From Candidatus Aphodovivens excrementavium (GTDB lineage Bacteria > Actinomycetota > Coriobacteriia > Coriobacteriales > Eggerthellaceae): a DNA stretch of 54,751 bases. The DNA is taken from the NCBI GenBank assembly GCA_018715935.1, contig DVKR01000037.1:1-54751 (forward strand), written 5' to 3'. Every line of letters starts with the position of its first letter. The stretch's first letter is position 1. The position numbers and the translations under genes were made by a program. Shown one piece after another: positions 1-8,282 of this stretch. The notes beneath the pieces are model-generated. The model did no database searches and had not been told where the DNA came from. It saw nothing but the letters and a program-made list of their open reading frames with translations.

Positions 1-579
1 CATCAGATGTGGGCGGCTCAGTATATCGACAGGGAACGCCCGAGGACCTTCATCACCTCCGGCGGGCTGGGCACCATGGGCTTTGGCTTTCCCGCCGCGC
101 TGGGAGCCGCCATAGCATGTCCCGAAAAGCAGGTCGTGTGCGTTGCAGGCGACGGGTCGTTCCAAATGAACATTCAGGAAATGGCGACTGCCGCCGTTCA
201 CCGCATTCCCGTGAAAGTGGTTTTGATGGACAACCGCTGCCTGGGGATGGTTCATCAGTGGCAAAAGCTGTTTTGCGATCAGCGCTATGCGGCAACGCTG
301 CTAGACCCAGTGCCTGATTTCGTGGCCGTGGCAAAAGCCTACGGCTGGCAGGCGCGGCGCATCGAGCGCTCCTGCGATGTGTCGGATGCGTTGGCGGAGA
401 TGCTTGCGAGCCCCGGCCCCTACCTGCTTGACGTTGCTATCTCGCGCGACCAGGACGTATACCCGATGGTGGCGCCGGGCACGGGCTTGGAAGACGCAAT
501 CGGCGCCATCGACGTAGCAGTTGGCGCGGTGAGGACCGGCATGCCACAGCAGAGCGCCGGCGCCGAGAAGGAGAGCTAA
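1..579 (+). CDS. ilvB: Acetolactate synthase large subunit, 3' part
   Basis: This is the C-terminal 192 residues of a thiamine-diphosphate enzyme of the acetolactate synthase family; the 5' part lies outside the window. The enzyme condenses pyruvate with pyruvate or 2-ketobutyrate, the first common step of valine, leucine and isoleucine synthesis in the cytoplasm. The ThDP/Mg2+ motif is visible as GDGSFQMNIQE followed by the metal-ligating Asn in LMDNRCLGMVHQWQ. The glycine-rich GGLGTMGFGFPAALGAA stretch before it is typical of the family. The stop codon TAA directly abuts the ATG of ilvN, so the two are translationally coupled. The ilvN partner makes an anabolic AHAS much more likely than another ThDP decarboxylase. 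Confidence 0.95.
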   Translation, partial: HQMWAAQYIDRERPRTFITSGGLGTMGFGFPAALGAAIACPEKQVVCVAGDGSFQMNIQEMATAAVHRIPVKVVLMDNRCLGMVHQWQKLFCDQRYAATLLDPVPDFVAVAKAYGWQARRIERSCDVSDALAEMLASPGPYLLDVAISRDQDVYPMVAPGTGLEDAIGAIDVAVGAVRTGMPQQSAGAEKES

Positions 580-1068
580 ATGAGGCATGTTCTTTCCGTA
601 TTGGTAGATAACAAATCGGGCGTACTTTCGCGTGTGACCGGTCTTATCTCGCGGCGTGGATTCAACATCGAATCGCTTTCCGTCGGCACGACGGAAAGCC
701 CCGCCTCGTCACGCATCACTGCAATTGTGGTGGCAGACGACGATGTCGCCTACGAACAAATCACCAAGCAGCTCTACAAACTCGTTAACGTCCAGAAGAT
801 AACCGACCTCACCAACGACAACGCCATCGAGCGCGAGCTCGTTTTGATAAAGGTTGAGGCCACGCCCGAGCGCCGCAACGAGATAATCGAAGTCGCCAAT
901 ATCTTCCGTGCGAAAATCGTTGACGTGGGGCGCAGCTGCCTCACTATCGAGGCAACCGGCGACGAGGCGAAGCTTCGAGGCCTCGAGGACCTGCTGCGCG
1001 CTTATGGCATCAAAGAGATAACGCGCACCGGAAAGATTGCGATGTCGCGGAGCAGCAAAGAAGCCTAA
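580..1068 (+). CDS. ilvN: Acetolactate synthase small (regulatory) subunit
   Basis: 162 residues, the normal size for the regulatory subunit. The N-terminal ACT domain begins immediately (MRHVLSVLVDNKSGVLSRV, then RRGFNIESLSVG) and a second ACT-like half follows from about residue 80 (ERELVLIKVEATPERRNEI, IVDVGRSCLTIEATG). This subunit binds valine and confers feedback inhibition on the catalytic subunit. The start ATG follows the ilvB stop with no gap and the Shine-Dalgarno sequence (GAAGGAGA) lies inside the ilvB end. A hairpin terminator follows the gene, so ilvN is last in its operon. Confidence 0.96.
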   Translation: MRHVLSVLVDNKSGVLSRVTGLISRRGFNIESLSVGTTESPASSRITAIVVADDDVAYEQITKQLYKLVNVQKITDLTNDNAIERELVLIKVEATPERRNEIIEVANIFRAKIVDVGRSCLTIEATGDEAKLRGLEDLLRAYGIKEITRTGKIAMSRSSKEA

Positions 1069-1073
1069 ACGCA

Positions 1074-1105
1074 AAGCGCCGAACGCGTGTGGGCATTCGG
1101 CGCTT
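1074..1105. terminator. Bidirectional hairpin between ilvN and argF
   Basis: A perfect 10-bp inverted repeat (AAGCGCCGAA at 1074-1083 with TTCGGCGCTT at 1096-1105, 12-nt loop) sits between the convergent ilvN and argF ends. It has A/T pairs at its base but only short T tracts. Position and symmetry suit a shared terminator. Confidence 0.7.
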
Positions 1106-1179
1106 CATGCACTGGTTTGGGGCTCGGCGTAGTTTGCGGAGGGTTTGTCGGAACCTCTTCGTAGGGCTTTCGACGAGTG

Positions 1180-2175
1180 CTATTTCAACGTGGCGTAGAT
1201 GATGGCCTTGATGGAGTGCATCCTGTTTTCTGCCTCGTCGAACACAACCGAGCGCGCGCTTTCGAAGGTTTCGTCGGTCACTTCCAACTCCGTCAGGCCG
1301 AACTTTTCGGCAACGCGCTTGCCAACCGTTGTTTTCGTGTCGTGGAAGGCGGGGAGGCAGTGCATGAAAATCGCCGAATCGGCAGCAACCGCGAACAGCT
1401 CCTCGCGTACCTGGAAAGGCTTCAACAGCTCGATGCGCTCGGCCCACAGCTCGTCGGGCTCTCCCATAGAAACCCACACGTCGGTATAAATTACCTGCGC
1501 GTCTTTGCAGGCGGTTAGCGGGTCGTTCGAAAGCTCGATCGACCCGCCCGTTTGCGCGGCGATTTCCCTGCAGGTTTCCACGAGATCGGGCGAGGGCATT
1601 TGCTTCTTTGGCCCGCAGGCAACGAAATGCATGCCCAGCTTGGCGCACACAACCATCAGGGAGTTGGCAACGTTGTTTTGGGCGTCGCCCATGAACACGA
1701 GCTTGAGCCCGGAAAGTCCGGTGGGGAATTTCTCTTCGATGGTCATCATGTCGGCGATCATCTGGGTGGGATGGAATTCGGTGGTGAGCCCGTTCCATAC
1801 CGGTACGCCGGCGTTGGCGGCAAGTTCTTCCACGATGTCTTGCCCGAACCCGCGGTATTCGATTCCGTCATACATGCGGCCGAGCACGCGTGCCGTATCG
1901 GCGATAGATTCCTTCGAGCCCATCTGGGATCCGGCTGGGTCAAGGTAGGTGACCCCCATGCCGAGATCCATGGCTGCGACCTCGAAAGAGCAGCGGGTGC
2001 GAGTGGAGGTCTTTTCGAACAGCAGCACGATGTTTTTACCCTCTAGGTAGCGATGAGGGGTGCCAGCCATCTTCATGCGCTTGAACTCGTGGCCTAAAGA
2101 GATGAGATAGCGGATTTCGTCGGGGGTGAAGTCGAGGATCTTAAGAAAGCTGCGTCCGCTGAGGCTTACGGGCAT
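1180..2175 (-). CDS. argF: Ornithine carbamoyltransferase
   Basis: 331 residues, the usual size. It transfers the carbamoyl group from carbamoyl phosphate to ornithine to give citrulline. The carbamoyl-phosphate motif STRTRCSFEVA (STRT loop) lies near residue 55. The HPTQMIADMMT motif is near residue 135, and the ornithine-binding FMHCLPAFHDTKT (HCLP motif) is near the C-terminus. The ATG at 2175 is preferred to upstream in-frame codons because AAAGGACG lies just before it and the protein then begins at the family's normal N-terminus. No ArgR box was recognised. An anabolic role is likely, but no other arg genes are adjacent, and a catabolic (arcB-like) role cannot be excluded. Confidence 0.93.
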   Translation of the reverse strand: MPVSLSGRSFLKILDFTPDEIRYLISLGHEFKRMKMAGTPHRYLEGKNIVLLFEKTSTRTRCSFEVAAMDLGMGVTYLDPAGSQMGSKESIADTARVLGRMYDGIEYRGFGQDIVEELAANAGVPVWNGLTTEFHPTQMIADMMTIEEKFPTGLSGLKLVFMGDAQNNVANSLMVVCAKLGMHFVACGPKKQMPSPDLVETCREIAAQTGGSIELSNDPLTACKDAQVIYTDVWVSMGEPDELWAERIELLKPFQVREELFAVAADSAIFMHCLPAFHDTKTTVGKRVAEKFGLTELEVTDETFESARSVVFDEAENRMHSIKAIIYATLK

Positions 2176-2261
2176 GGTTCGTCCTTTCGACGTGCGTTGC
2201 GAGGGGAGCCCGCGGCAGAGCCGCGCCCCTCGCAAAAGAGGTCTCGTTGCCTTCAAAACCA

Positions 2262-2359
2262 ATATAGCGCTTGGCGCGCCCAGTAGGACTCGAACCTACA
2301 ACCTACAGATTAGAAGTCTGTTGCTCTATCCATTGAGCCATGGGCGCCAAGCGCTATAT
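2262..2359. repeat. 16-bp inverted repeat flanking tRNA-Arg
   Basis: ATATAGCGCTTGGCGC at 2262-2277 is the exact reverse complement of 2344-2359. The arms lie outside and partly inside the acceptor stem of the tRNA-Arg gene, so the pre-tRNA could form a helix extending the acceptor stem, offset by a 2-nt bulge relative to the mature cloverleaf. Confidence 0.85.
2272..2347 (-). tRNA. tRNA-Arg (anticodon TCT)
   Basis: Read on the minus strand, the gene folds as a cloverleaf. The acceptor GCGCCCA pairs with TGGGCGC, the D-arm is GCTC..GAGC, and the anticodon stem CAGA/TCTG encloses CTTCTAA, giving anticodon TCT (decodes AGA). The T-loop is GGTTCGAGTCC. The discriminator is G and CCA is encoded (2272-2274). 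A perfect TATAAT lies upstream on the minus strand (2377-2382). The gene sits between argF and an unrelated gene. Confidence 0.96.
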
Positions 2360-2376
2360 CGTTGAACAGCAGACGT

Positions 2377-2382
2377 ATTATA
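2377..2382 (-). promoter_or_regulatory. -10 box for tRNA-Arg
   Basis: A consensus TATAAT on the minus strand lies 30 nt upstream of the mature tRNA-Arg 5' end. No good -35 hexamer was seen at 16-18 nt spacing. The 297 bp from 2383 to 2679 hold no gene I can support; a plausible -10 (TATACT) for the next gene lies near 2577. Confidence 0.55.
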
Positions 2383-2679
2383 GCGCAGTGCCGCAAAATC
2401 GGCGCACCTTTACCCAATGAGCGCATGTTAGGCGCCGCAGCGGGTACAGGCGGTGCGCTCTTTCGCGCAAGAATTTGCCAATCCCGCACGTATTCTCCTT
2501 GCGGCATGCCGGCTGCTCTTTGGTTCGCATTAGGGCGGTTTTGCCTGTTCTTTGCGATTTCGAGAAGGGTAAGGCGTATACTTTCATGTAGGGAATTCGC
2601 CGATACGTGCGCTTTGGGTATGGCGCAGAAGGGCGTATCGCACGCGTCTGTGCGTGCGCGATGTACGAAAGGGGTTGTC

Positions 2680-3090
2680 ATGGCAGTTTTGTCGGACGAG
2701 GTCAAAAAGGTCTTCGAAGAGGTTCCTACCCTCGTGTTTTGTACCGCGACGCTGGAGGGTCAGCCTAACGGTGCTCCGGTGGGCATGAAAAAAATCATCG
2801 ACGACGAGACGGTCTATGTGTCGGATCAGTTCTTTAAAAAGACGCTCGCCAACGTAAAGGCCAACAGCAAGGTATCGCTGGTGTTCTGGGGAGACAGCGG
2901 CGCCTACCAGATCCATGGAACGGCGCGCTACGTTGATGAGGGCGAGCAGTTCGCCGAGCAGAAGAAATGGGTTGACGCCGCGTTTGCCGCCATGGGTGCG
3001 CCCATCGTAGCAAAGGGCGGCTGCTTTGTGCACGTAGACGCCGTCTACACGTCTCAGCCAGGGCCCACTGCGGGCGACCGCATCGCCTAG
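2680..3090 (+). CDS. Pyridoxamine 5'-phosphate oxidase-fold family protein
   Basis: 136 residues with the split beta-barrel flavin-binding fold of the small PNPOx-like family. Recognisable segments are VPTLVFCTATLEGQPNGAPVG at the first strand pair, then a KVSLVFWGDSGAYQIHGTARYVDEG core, ending in VDAVYTSQPGPTAG. Members bind FMN, F420 or haem, or act as general stress proteins; the substrate cannot be told from sequence. The ATG at 2680 follows ACGAAAGGGG with good spacing. The gene stands alone, with tRNA-Arg upstream on the other strand and an SPFH gene 38 bp downstream. Confidence 0.8.
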   Translation: MAVLSDEVKKVFEEVPTLVFCTATLEGQPNGAPVGMKKIIDDETVYVSDQFFKKTLANVKANSKVSLVFWGDSGAYQIHGTARYVDEGEQFAEQKKWVDAAFAAMGAPIVAKGGCFVHVDAVYTSQPGPTAGDRIA

Positions 3091-3128
3091 GGTAAGCGGC
3101 GTTTGCCGAAAAACGAAGGGAGACCCCA

Positions 3129-4100
3129 ATGCATGGTATGAATCTTTTGGGCGGCATCGCGAGTTTCCTTGGAACGCTTGCGGTGATAATCATCATCCTT
3201 GTTGTGCTGATCGTGGTCTTTAAGGTCATATTCATCGTTCAGCAGCAAACCGAATACATCATCGAGCGCTTCGGCCGTTTCAATCGTACGGCGGGGGCGG
3301 GCATCCGGTTCAAGATCCCTCTTGTGGAGCGGATTGCTGCCAAGGTGGATCTGCGCACGCGTCAGTCGCAGTTCCAGATCGACGGCAAGACGAAAGACAA
3401 CGTTACCATCACCATGCAAGTGGCGGCTCAATTCCATGTGAGCTACGACCGCGGGCAGTCGCCTGAGCAGTCGGGCGTGTACCGCAGCTACTACATGCTT
3501 TCCAACCCGGAAGAGCAGATGCGCGCCTATATTGCCGACGCGCTTCGCTCTGCCATTCCAAACTACACGCTTGACGAGGTGTTTGACAACAAAGACCTCA
3601 TTGCGGGAGACGTCAACACCAACGTGGCGGCGCGCATGGTGGCCTACGGCTACGACCTGGTTTCCACCCTTATCACTGCCATTGGGCTTCCCGCTGACGT
3701 TGAGGCTTCCATGAACAAGATCAACTCTGCTCAGCGAGAGAAGGAAGCCGCCCAAGCGTTGGCGGACGCCGACCGTATCAAAGTGGTTGTGGAGGCGCAG
3801 GCTCAGGCGCAGGCGATGGAGGAGTCGGGCAGGGGTATCGCTGCCCAGCGAAAGGCCATTGCGGAGGGAATCGCAGAATCGCTTGACGTCATCAAGGAAT
3901 CGGGCGTCACGACAAGCGAGGCGAACGAGCTGTTCCTGTTCACCCAGTGGACTGAGATGATGAACGAGTTCGCCAAGAACGGGCGCTCTTCCACCGTGGT
4001 GCTGCCGTCGAGGTTCCAGGAGACAGCGTCGATGTTCGACCAGATGCTGTCGGTGAAAGCGGCAGAGAAGGATGATGAGCCGCCTGCGCGACTTTCCTGA
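3129..4100 (+). CDS. SPFH/Band 7 membrane protein (stomatin/HflK-like)
   Basis: 323 residues. An N-terminal transmembrane helix (about 12-35, rich in I/V) is followed by the SPFH domain (QQQTEYIIERFGRFNRTAGAG, then IPLVERIAAKVDLR). A long Ala/Glu/Gln-rich helix (about 190-240) precedes a C-terminal region ending in acidic residues. SPFH proteins oligomerise at the inner membrane and organise protein complexes or proteases. The usual bacterial partner NfeD is not next to it, so specific function is open. The start is supported by AAGGGAG. It is transcribed in the same direction as the argS gene 102 bp downstream, which has its own promoter-like elements. Confidence 0.88.
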   Translation: MHGMNLLGGIASFLGTLAVIIIILVVLIVVFKVIFIVQQQTEYIIERFGRFNRTAGAGIRFKIPLVERIAAKVDLRTRQSQFQIDGKTKDNVTITMQVAAQFHVSYDRGQSPEQSGVYRSYYMLSNPEEQMRAYIADALRSAIPNYTLDEVFDNKDLIAGDVNTNVAARMVAYGYDLVSTLITAIGLPADVEASMNKINSAQREKEAAQALADADRIKVVVEAQAQAQAMEESGRGIAAQRKAIAEGIAESLDVIKESGVTTSEANELFLFTQWTEMMNEFAKNGRSSTVVLPSRFQETASMFDQMLSVKAAEKDDEPPARLS

Positions 4101-4104
4101 TAGC

Positions 4105-4135
4105 TTGCGCGATTCGTGCGCAAAGATGGTAGAAT
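4105..4135 (+). promoter_or_regulatory. Putative argS promoter with internal dyad
   Basis: TTGCGC (4105-4110) and TAGAAT (4130-4135) form a promoter-like pair with a long 19-nt spacer. The -35 element is also the left arm of a perfect dyad, TTGCGC-N7-GCGCAA (4105-4123), which could be an operator. The assignment rests on motif match only. Confidence 0.45.
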
Positions 4136-4150
4136 CGCACAGTTAGAGCC

Positions 4151-4177
4151 AAGAGGCCGCGCGTGACGCGGCCTCTT
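4151..4177 (+). promoter_or_regulatory. argS leader hairpin
   Basis: A perfect 11-bp stem (AAGAGGCCGCG/CGCGGCCTCTT) with a 5-nt loop CGTGA lies in the 5' leader, 25 nt before the argS ATG. No T tract follows, so it is not a standard terminator, and no T-box consensus (AGGGTGGNACCGCG) is present. It could be a leftover terminator of the SPFH gene or a leader structure affecting argS expression. Confidence 0.5.
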
Positions 4178-4202
4178 CCATCGAAGAAGAGAGATACGCA
4201 TC

Positions 4203-5927
4203 ATGCAGATTCGTGAACAACTCGAACAGGTTTTCAATACCGCACTGGTTGCGGCGTGCGCCGACGGCTCGCTTGCGCTTGAGGACATCCCCTCTGCGGC
4301 ATTGGAGCGACCGCGCGACGAGGCGAACGGCGACTGGGCTTCAACGGTTGCCATGCGCTGCGCCAAACAGGCTAAGCGCAATCCGCGCGAGATAGCGCAG
4401 ATTCTCGTAGACCATTTGCCCAGCAACAGCATGATCGATTCAGTAGAGGTGGCTGGCCCGGGATTCATCAACATCCGTCTTACCCCGGCAACGCTTCAGG
4501 CGGTAGTTCGCCAGGTGCGCGTCGAGAAAGACTCGTTTGGCAAGGGCCAGCCTAAAACTGAGGCAGGACGCATCAATTTGGAGTACGTCTCGGCAAACCC
4601 CACAGGCCCCATGCACGTTGGTCATGGCAGGTGGGCCGCGCTCGGCGACGCCATGGCTCGCGTGATGCGCCATGCCGGTTACGATGTATCGGAAGAGTTC
4701 TACATCAACGACCATGGTGTGCAGATGGACGTGTTCGGCAACTCGGTGTCGGTTCGCTATCAGCAACTGCTGGGCCGTTCGGTCGAGATGCCTGAAAAGT
4801 GCTACGGAGGCTCTTACGTCGCCGACATTGCGCAAAGCATAATTGACGCCGACGGGGATACGTGGCTTCAGGTTTCCGACGAAGAGCGCGTGGCGGCCTT
4901 CCGCGAGCTTGCCTATATCAAGATGCTCGCGCTTATGCAGGATACGCTTGCAGGGTTTGGCGTGAAGTTCGACCGGTGGTTTTCTGAGCGCACGCTCTAC
5001 GTTGAGGACGCCGAGGGAGAGACGGCTGTTTCGCGCGCCTACAAAGCCATGGATGAGAAGGGTTATCTGTACCAAAAGGACGGCGCCACGTGGTTCCGCT
5101 CGACCGAGTTCGGCGACGACAAAGACCGTGTGCTTATCAAAGAGAACGGCGAATACACCTATTTCATGAGCGACATGGCCTATCACCACGACAAGCTCAT
5201 GCGCGGCTTCACCCATCTTATCGATATCTGGGGAGCCGATCACCACGGATACGTGAAGCGCTGCGAGGCCATGCTTGAAGCATGGGGCAACCCCGGCGCG
5301 CTTGAGGTAGTGCTGGGCCAGCTCGTCAACTTGTATCGCGATGGCGAGGCCGTGCGCATGTCGAAGCGCACCGGTGAGATGGTGACGTTTGAAGAGCTCA
5401 TCGACGAGGTGGGCGTAGACGCCACGCGTTTTCTGATGCTGTCGCGCTCTTCCGATCAGCCCATCGATTTCGACATCGAAGTTGCGAAGAAAAAAGACGC
5501 CAGCAATCCGGTGTACTACGTTCAGTACGCCCATGCGCGCATCTGCTCGCTGTTGCGCAAGGCGGCTTCCGAACTCGATGACGGCATTGACGCGGAGTCA
5601 AAGCCTCTCTCTGAGCTCGCTGACCTGCTTGTTCCAACCGATGCGCCTCTCGAGCCGCTTTGCGCCGATGCCGAGCTGGCGCTTATGCGCAAGATGGCAG
5701 ATTTTGAAGAGTTCATCGACTTGGCCGCACGCGACCGCGCCCCGTTCCGCCTGACGCACTACGCCCAGGATCTGGCGGCTCTGTTCCATCAGTTCTATAC
5801 GGAGTGCCGCGTGATCGGCGTCGAGCCCGAGGTGCAGCGCGCCCGTTTGGCGCTTGCCGATGCCGTGCGTACGCTGCTTGCGCTGACGCTGTCTCTGCTG
5901 GGAGTGAGCGCGCCCGAAAAGATGTAA
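4203..5927 (+). CDS. argS: Arginyl-tRNA synthetase
   Basis: 574 residues, a class I synthetase charging tRNA-Arg in the cytoplasm. The N-terminal Add1 domain (about 1-110) is followed by the HIGH-type signature EYVSANPTGPMHVGHGR near residue 125-140. The VRMSKRTGEMVTF segment stands in for KMSKS, and the DALR anticodon-binding domain ends the protein. NPVYYVQYAHARICS is a typical ArgRS signature. The ATG at 4203 follows AGAAGAGAG. The gene is monocistronic by appearance: it follows a leader hairpin and ends at a strong inverted repeat shared with the convergent antiporter gene. Confidence 0.97.
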   Translation: MQIREQLEQVFNTALVAACADGSLALEDIPSAALERPRDEANGDWASTVAMRCAKQAKRNPREIAQILVDHLPSNSMIDSVEVAGPGFINIRLTPATLQAVVRQVRVEKDSFGKGQPKTEAGRINLEYVSANPTGPMHVGHGRWAALGDAMARVMRHAGYDVSEEFYINDHGVQMDVFGNSVSVRYQQLLGRSVEMPEKCYGGSYVADIAQSIIDADGDTWLQVSDEERVAAFRELAYIKMLALMQDTLAGFGVKFDRWFSERTLYVEDAEGETAVSRAYKAMDEKGYLYQKDGATWFRSTEFGDDKDRVLIKENGEYTYFMSDMAYHHDKLMRGFTHLIDIWGADHHGYVKRCEAMLEAWGNPGALEVVLGQLVNLYRDGEAVRMSKRTGEMVTFEELIDEVGVDATRFLMLSRSSDQPIDFDIEVAKKKDASNPVYYVQYAHARICSLLRKAASELDDGIDAESKPLSELADLLVPTDAPLEPLCADAELALMRKMADFEEFIDLAARDRAPFRLTHYAQDLAALFHQFYTECRVIGVEPEVQRARLALADAVRTLLALTLSLLGVSAPEKM

Positions 5928-5933
5928 ACGAAA

Positions 5934-5965
5934 CCGCAAGCCATGCGCTCACGCGCGGCTTGCGG
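5934..5965. terminator. Bidirectional terminator between argS and antiporter gene
   Basis: CCGCAAGCC (5934-5942) pairs with GGCTTGCGG (5957-5965), and an inner GCGC/GCGC stem caps a TCAC loop. It lies between two convergent genes. Confidence 0.7.
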
Positions 5966-5976
5966 ATCAGGACCAT

Positions 5977-8004
5977 TTAAATGGTGTCGCCAATATCCAA
6001 TTGCATAAGATTGACGTTTTCGCGCATGCGGCGCGCAAAGGTACGGCTGATGATGCCGTCCTCGTAGAACTTCTGGATCTGCTCGAGTTCAAGCTGAAGG
6101 GCAAAACGCTCGATGTCCGTTGACTTCGCCGCAAGGTTGGTAAGCATGGTGATGGACGGGCTGTCGCTCGTAAGCGAGCGGGCGGCGCGCTGATACTCCA
6201 CAAGCAGCGTGCCGGCGACCTCTGCGGGTACGTCGATCTCTGGGGAAGCCAGCATCTTTTGGAGCTTGGAGATAACGTATTGCGCACATGCCAGCTGCAG
6301 GTTTCGGCGCTCCAGAAGACGGTCGGCAACGAGCGCGTCGGGGAGGCTTTGGATAAGGGCGCCAATTCCTTTGCGCGCAACCGAGCGGATGCGCACGAGC
6401 AGACCGCTGAACGTCCTATTGCCTGCACGGTGGCACAGAAGCGATTCGACGCTGTCGAGGCGAACCAGATTACGGTAGCCGACGGCGGGAGAGAAGTCTC
6501 CTGCGTCAACGAGCTGCTTGGTGCGTTCGCGCTCCCATTCGAGGCACTTCAGGTGAAGCTTGTTCTCTGCTTCGTCCTGAATGGAGCCGCTGCTTTTAAT
6601 GCGGGAGATACGATCGTTGTATGAGGTGATAACGAGCTGGGTGGCGTAGCGCGTTTCGGGCGTCTGATGGGCAGCCAGCTCCTCTATCACGCCGCGCAGA
6701 ATGTCAATTGCCGCTTCCTGCTCTTTTTTCTGCGCGTCTGCGCTTTTCTTGGGTGTTTTCGACGGCGCAATGACGGGGACGATGAACGTGGCAATGAGCA
6801 GGGTGACCACGATAACGCCACACGCAAGAAAGATAAGCAGCTCGCGCTGGGGAAACATATTCGGAAGGTTGAACATCACCGCAAGGGAGATGGTGCCTTT
6901 TGCGCCCGAAAGGGTCATGACAAGAGACTCGTATAAGTCGTCGCGCAAGGACGGGCATCCGGAAGCGCCCTGCTTGGTTTTGCGGTGCGCTTTAAGGCGC
7001 GAGGTGATGAGAATCCACAGAAAGCGGACTACCAGCAAAACGGCGGTGAGCGCAAGGATGACCAGGAGCAAGTACCCGTTATTGATGGTGACGTCTTCCC
7101 ACGTGTGGGCCATCGCCTGAGGAAGCTGCGTGCCAAGCAGCACGAACACCACGCCGTTTAGGCCAAACGATATCACGCGCCATACGCTGGTGGAGACGAT
7201 GTTCATGCGCGAGACCGACGGGTTGCTCTCGCGCGGCGAGATGACGTTCACCAGGCCGCCAGCCACCACCGCGATAATGCCGCTGACGTGGAAAAACTCC
7301 GCAACAAGATAGATGATGAACGGAACAAGCACTTCGAACAGCACGTGGAACGTGGTGTTCTCGAGGCCGGTCCTGCGCACCAGGCGCACGAGCAGGTTGC
7401 CAAGGTAGCCCATCAGCGCGCCCAAAACAAGCCCGCCGATGAAGCTGAACACGAAATCCTGCGTTGCGTCGGCCAGGGAAAAGGCTCCGGTCATGCCAAG
7501 CGCTACGGCGAACTGGAACGACACGATGCCCGATGCGTCGTTGAGAAGCGATTCCGCCTTGAGGATGCTGCTTGAGCGCTTGGGGATTTCAGCAGTTTCG
7601 GAAAGCGAGGCAACGGCGATTGGGTCGGTGGGCGAAAGCGCGGCGCCCAGCGCAAAGGCGCATGCGAGCGGAATAAGGGGCAGGGCAACATGCACTGCGT
7701 ATCCCATGGCAAGCACGGTGAGCACCACAAGCCCGATTGCCAACCCGAGAACAGGGCCGCGGTAGCGCCAAAGCGCAGCTTTGTCTGCGTTTTTCGCTTC
7801 GTCGTAGAGGAGCGGAGCCACAAACAGCACCATGAAAAGCTCGGGGTCGAGCGTTATGTCTATCTGCTGCGGAGCGAGCAGGGCCAATGCGATGCCGAGA
7901 ACGATTTGGACAAGGGGCGCAGAGACCTTAGGCACAAGCTGGGTGATGACCGACGACACTAAAACGACCGCCAGCAGAACCAAAGCGAGCTCTAAAGCCT
8001 CCAA
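5977..8004 (-). CDS. CPA1-family Na+/H+ antiporter (NhaP/YjcE type)
   Basis: 675 residues. The first ~400 residues hold 11-12 hydrophobic helices with the family's key motifs: ALSPTDPIAVASL and ESLLNDASGIVSFQFAV (the ND pair that carries the proton/cation). About 250 hydrophilic residues follow as a cytoplasmic C-terminal domain, typical of long CPA1 members. It exchanges cytoplasmic Na+ or K+ for H+. The start is a TTG at 8004, preceded by GAAAGGAG; no ATG gives a better N-terminus. Confidence in the ion specificity is low. Confidence 0.9.
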   Translation of the reverse strand: MEALELALVLLAVVLVSSVITQLVPKVSAPLVQIVLGIALALLAPQQIDITLDPELFMVLFVAPLLYDEAKNADKAALWRYRGPVLGLAIGLVVLTVLAMGYAVHVALPLIPLACAFALGAALSPTDPIAVASLSETAEIPKRSSSILKAESLLNDASGIVSFQFAVALGMTGAFSLADATQDFVFSFIGGLVLGALMGYLGNLLVRLVRRTGLENTTFHVLFEVLVPFIIYLVAEFFHVSGIIAVVAGGLVNVISPRESNPSVSRMNIVSTSVWRVISFGLNGVVFVLLGTQLPQAMAHTWEDVTINNGYLLLVILALTAVLLVVRFLWILITSRLKAHRKTKQGASGCPSLRDDLYESLVMTLSGAKGTISLAVMFNLPNMFPQRELLIFLACGVIVVTLLIATFIVPVIAPSKTPKKSADAQKKEQEAAIDILRGVIEELAAHQTPETRYATQLVITSYNDRISRIKSSGSIQDEAENKLHLKCLEWERERTKQLVDAGDFSPAVGYRNLVRLDSVESLLCHRAGNRTFSGLLVRIRSVARKGIGALIQSLPDALVADRLLERRNLQLACAQYVISKLQKMLASPEIDVPAEVAGTLLVEYQRAARSLTSDSPSITMLTNLAAKSTDIERFALQLELEQIQKFYEDGIISRTFARRMRENVNLMQLDIGDTI

Positions 8005-8182
8005 GACCTTGCGACTCCTTTCGGGGGAGAGGTATCGTTTCGTCTATTTTATCCGAGATGTCGCCTCTCAATCGTCTGTTCTACAGAAGTCACAGCTTCT
8101 ACGATTCTGGCGCTTAGCGCCGAAAGGACGCGCTCGTCTCGTTACGTGCCGCGCAACCATTCTCTTTGGTTGTGCAGCACGC

Positions 8183-8282
8183 GCCTCTTTGGCTGTGAGC
8201 TACGCGCGCGGCAAGACGGAAGCGAGCGGCGCAGGCGTGCCGACCGGGGCCTCTTTGGCTGTGAGCTACGCGCGCGGCAAGA
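8183..8282. repeat. 66-bp-period direct repeat spanning the kinase 3' end
   Basis: A 34-bp sequence at 8183-8216 recurs without change at 8249-8282. The second copy covers the last codons and stop of the histidine kinase gene (stop at 8266-8268). A degraded third relative is visible around 8160-8184. The first copy therefore contains an extra copy of the codons for the kinase C-terminus (LPRA, stop) outside the gene. Confidence 0.9.

Noticed and set aside
4101-4202. T-box riboswitch before argS
   Set aside because: No AGGGTGGNACCGCG-like sequence, no antiterminator alternative and the leader is too short.
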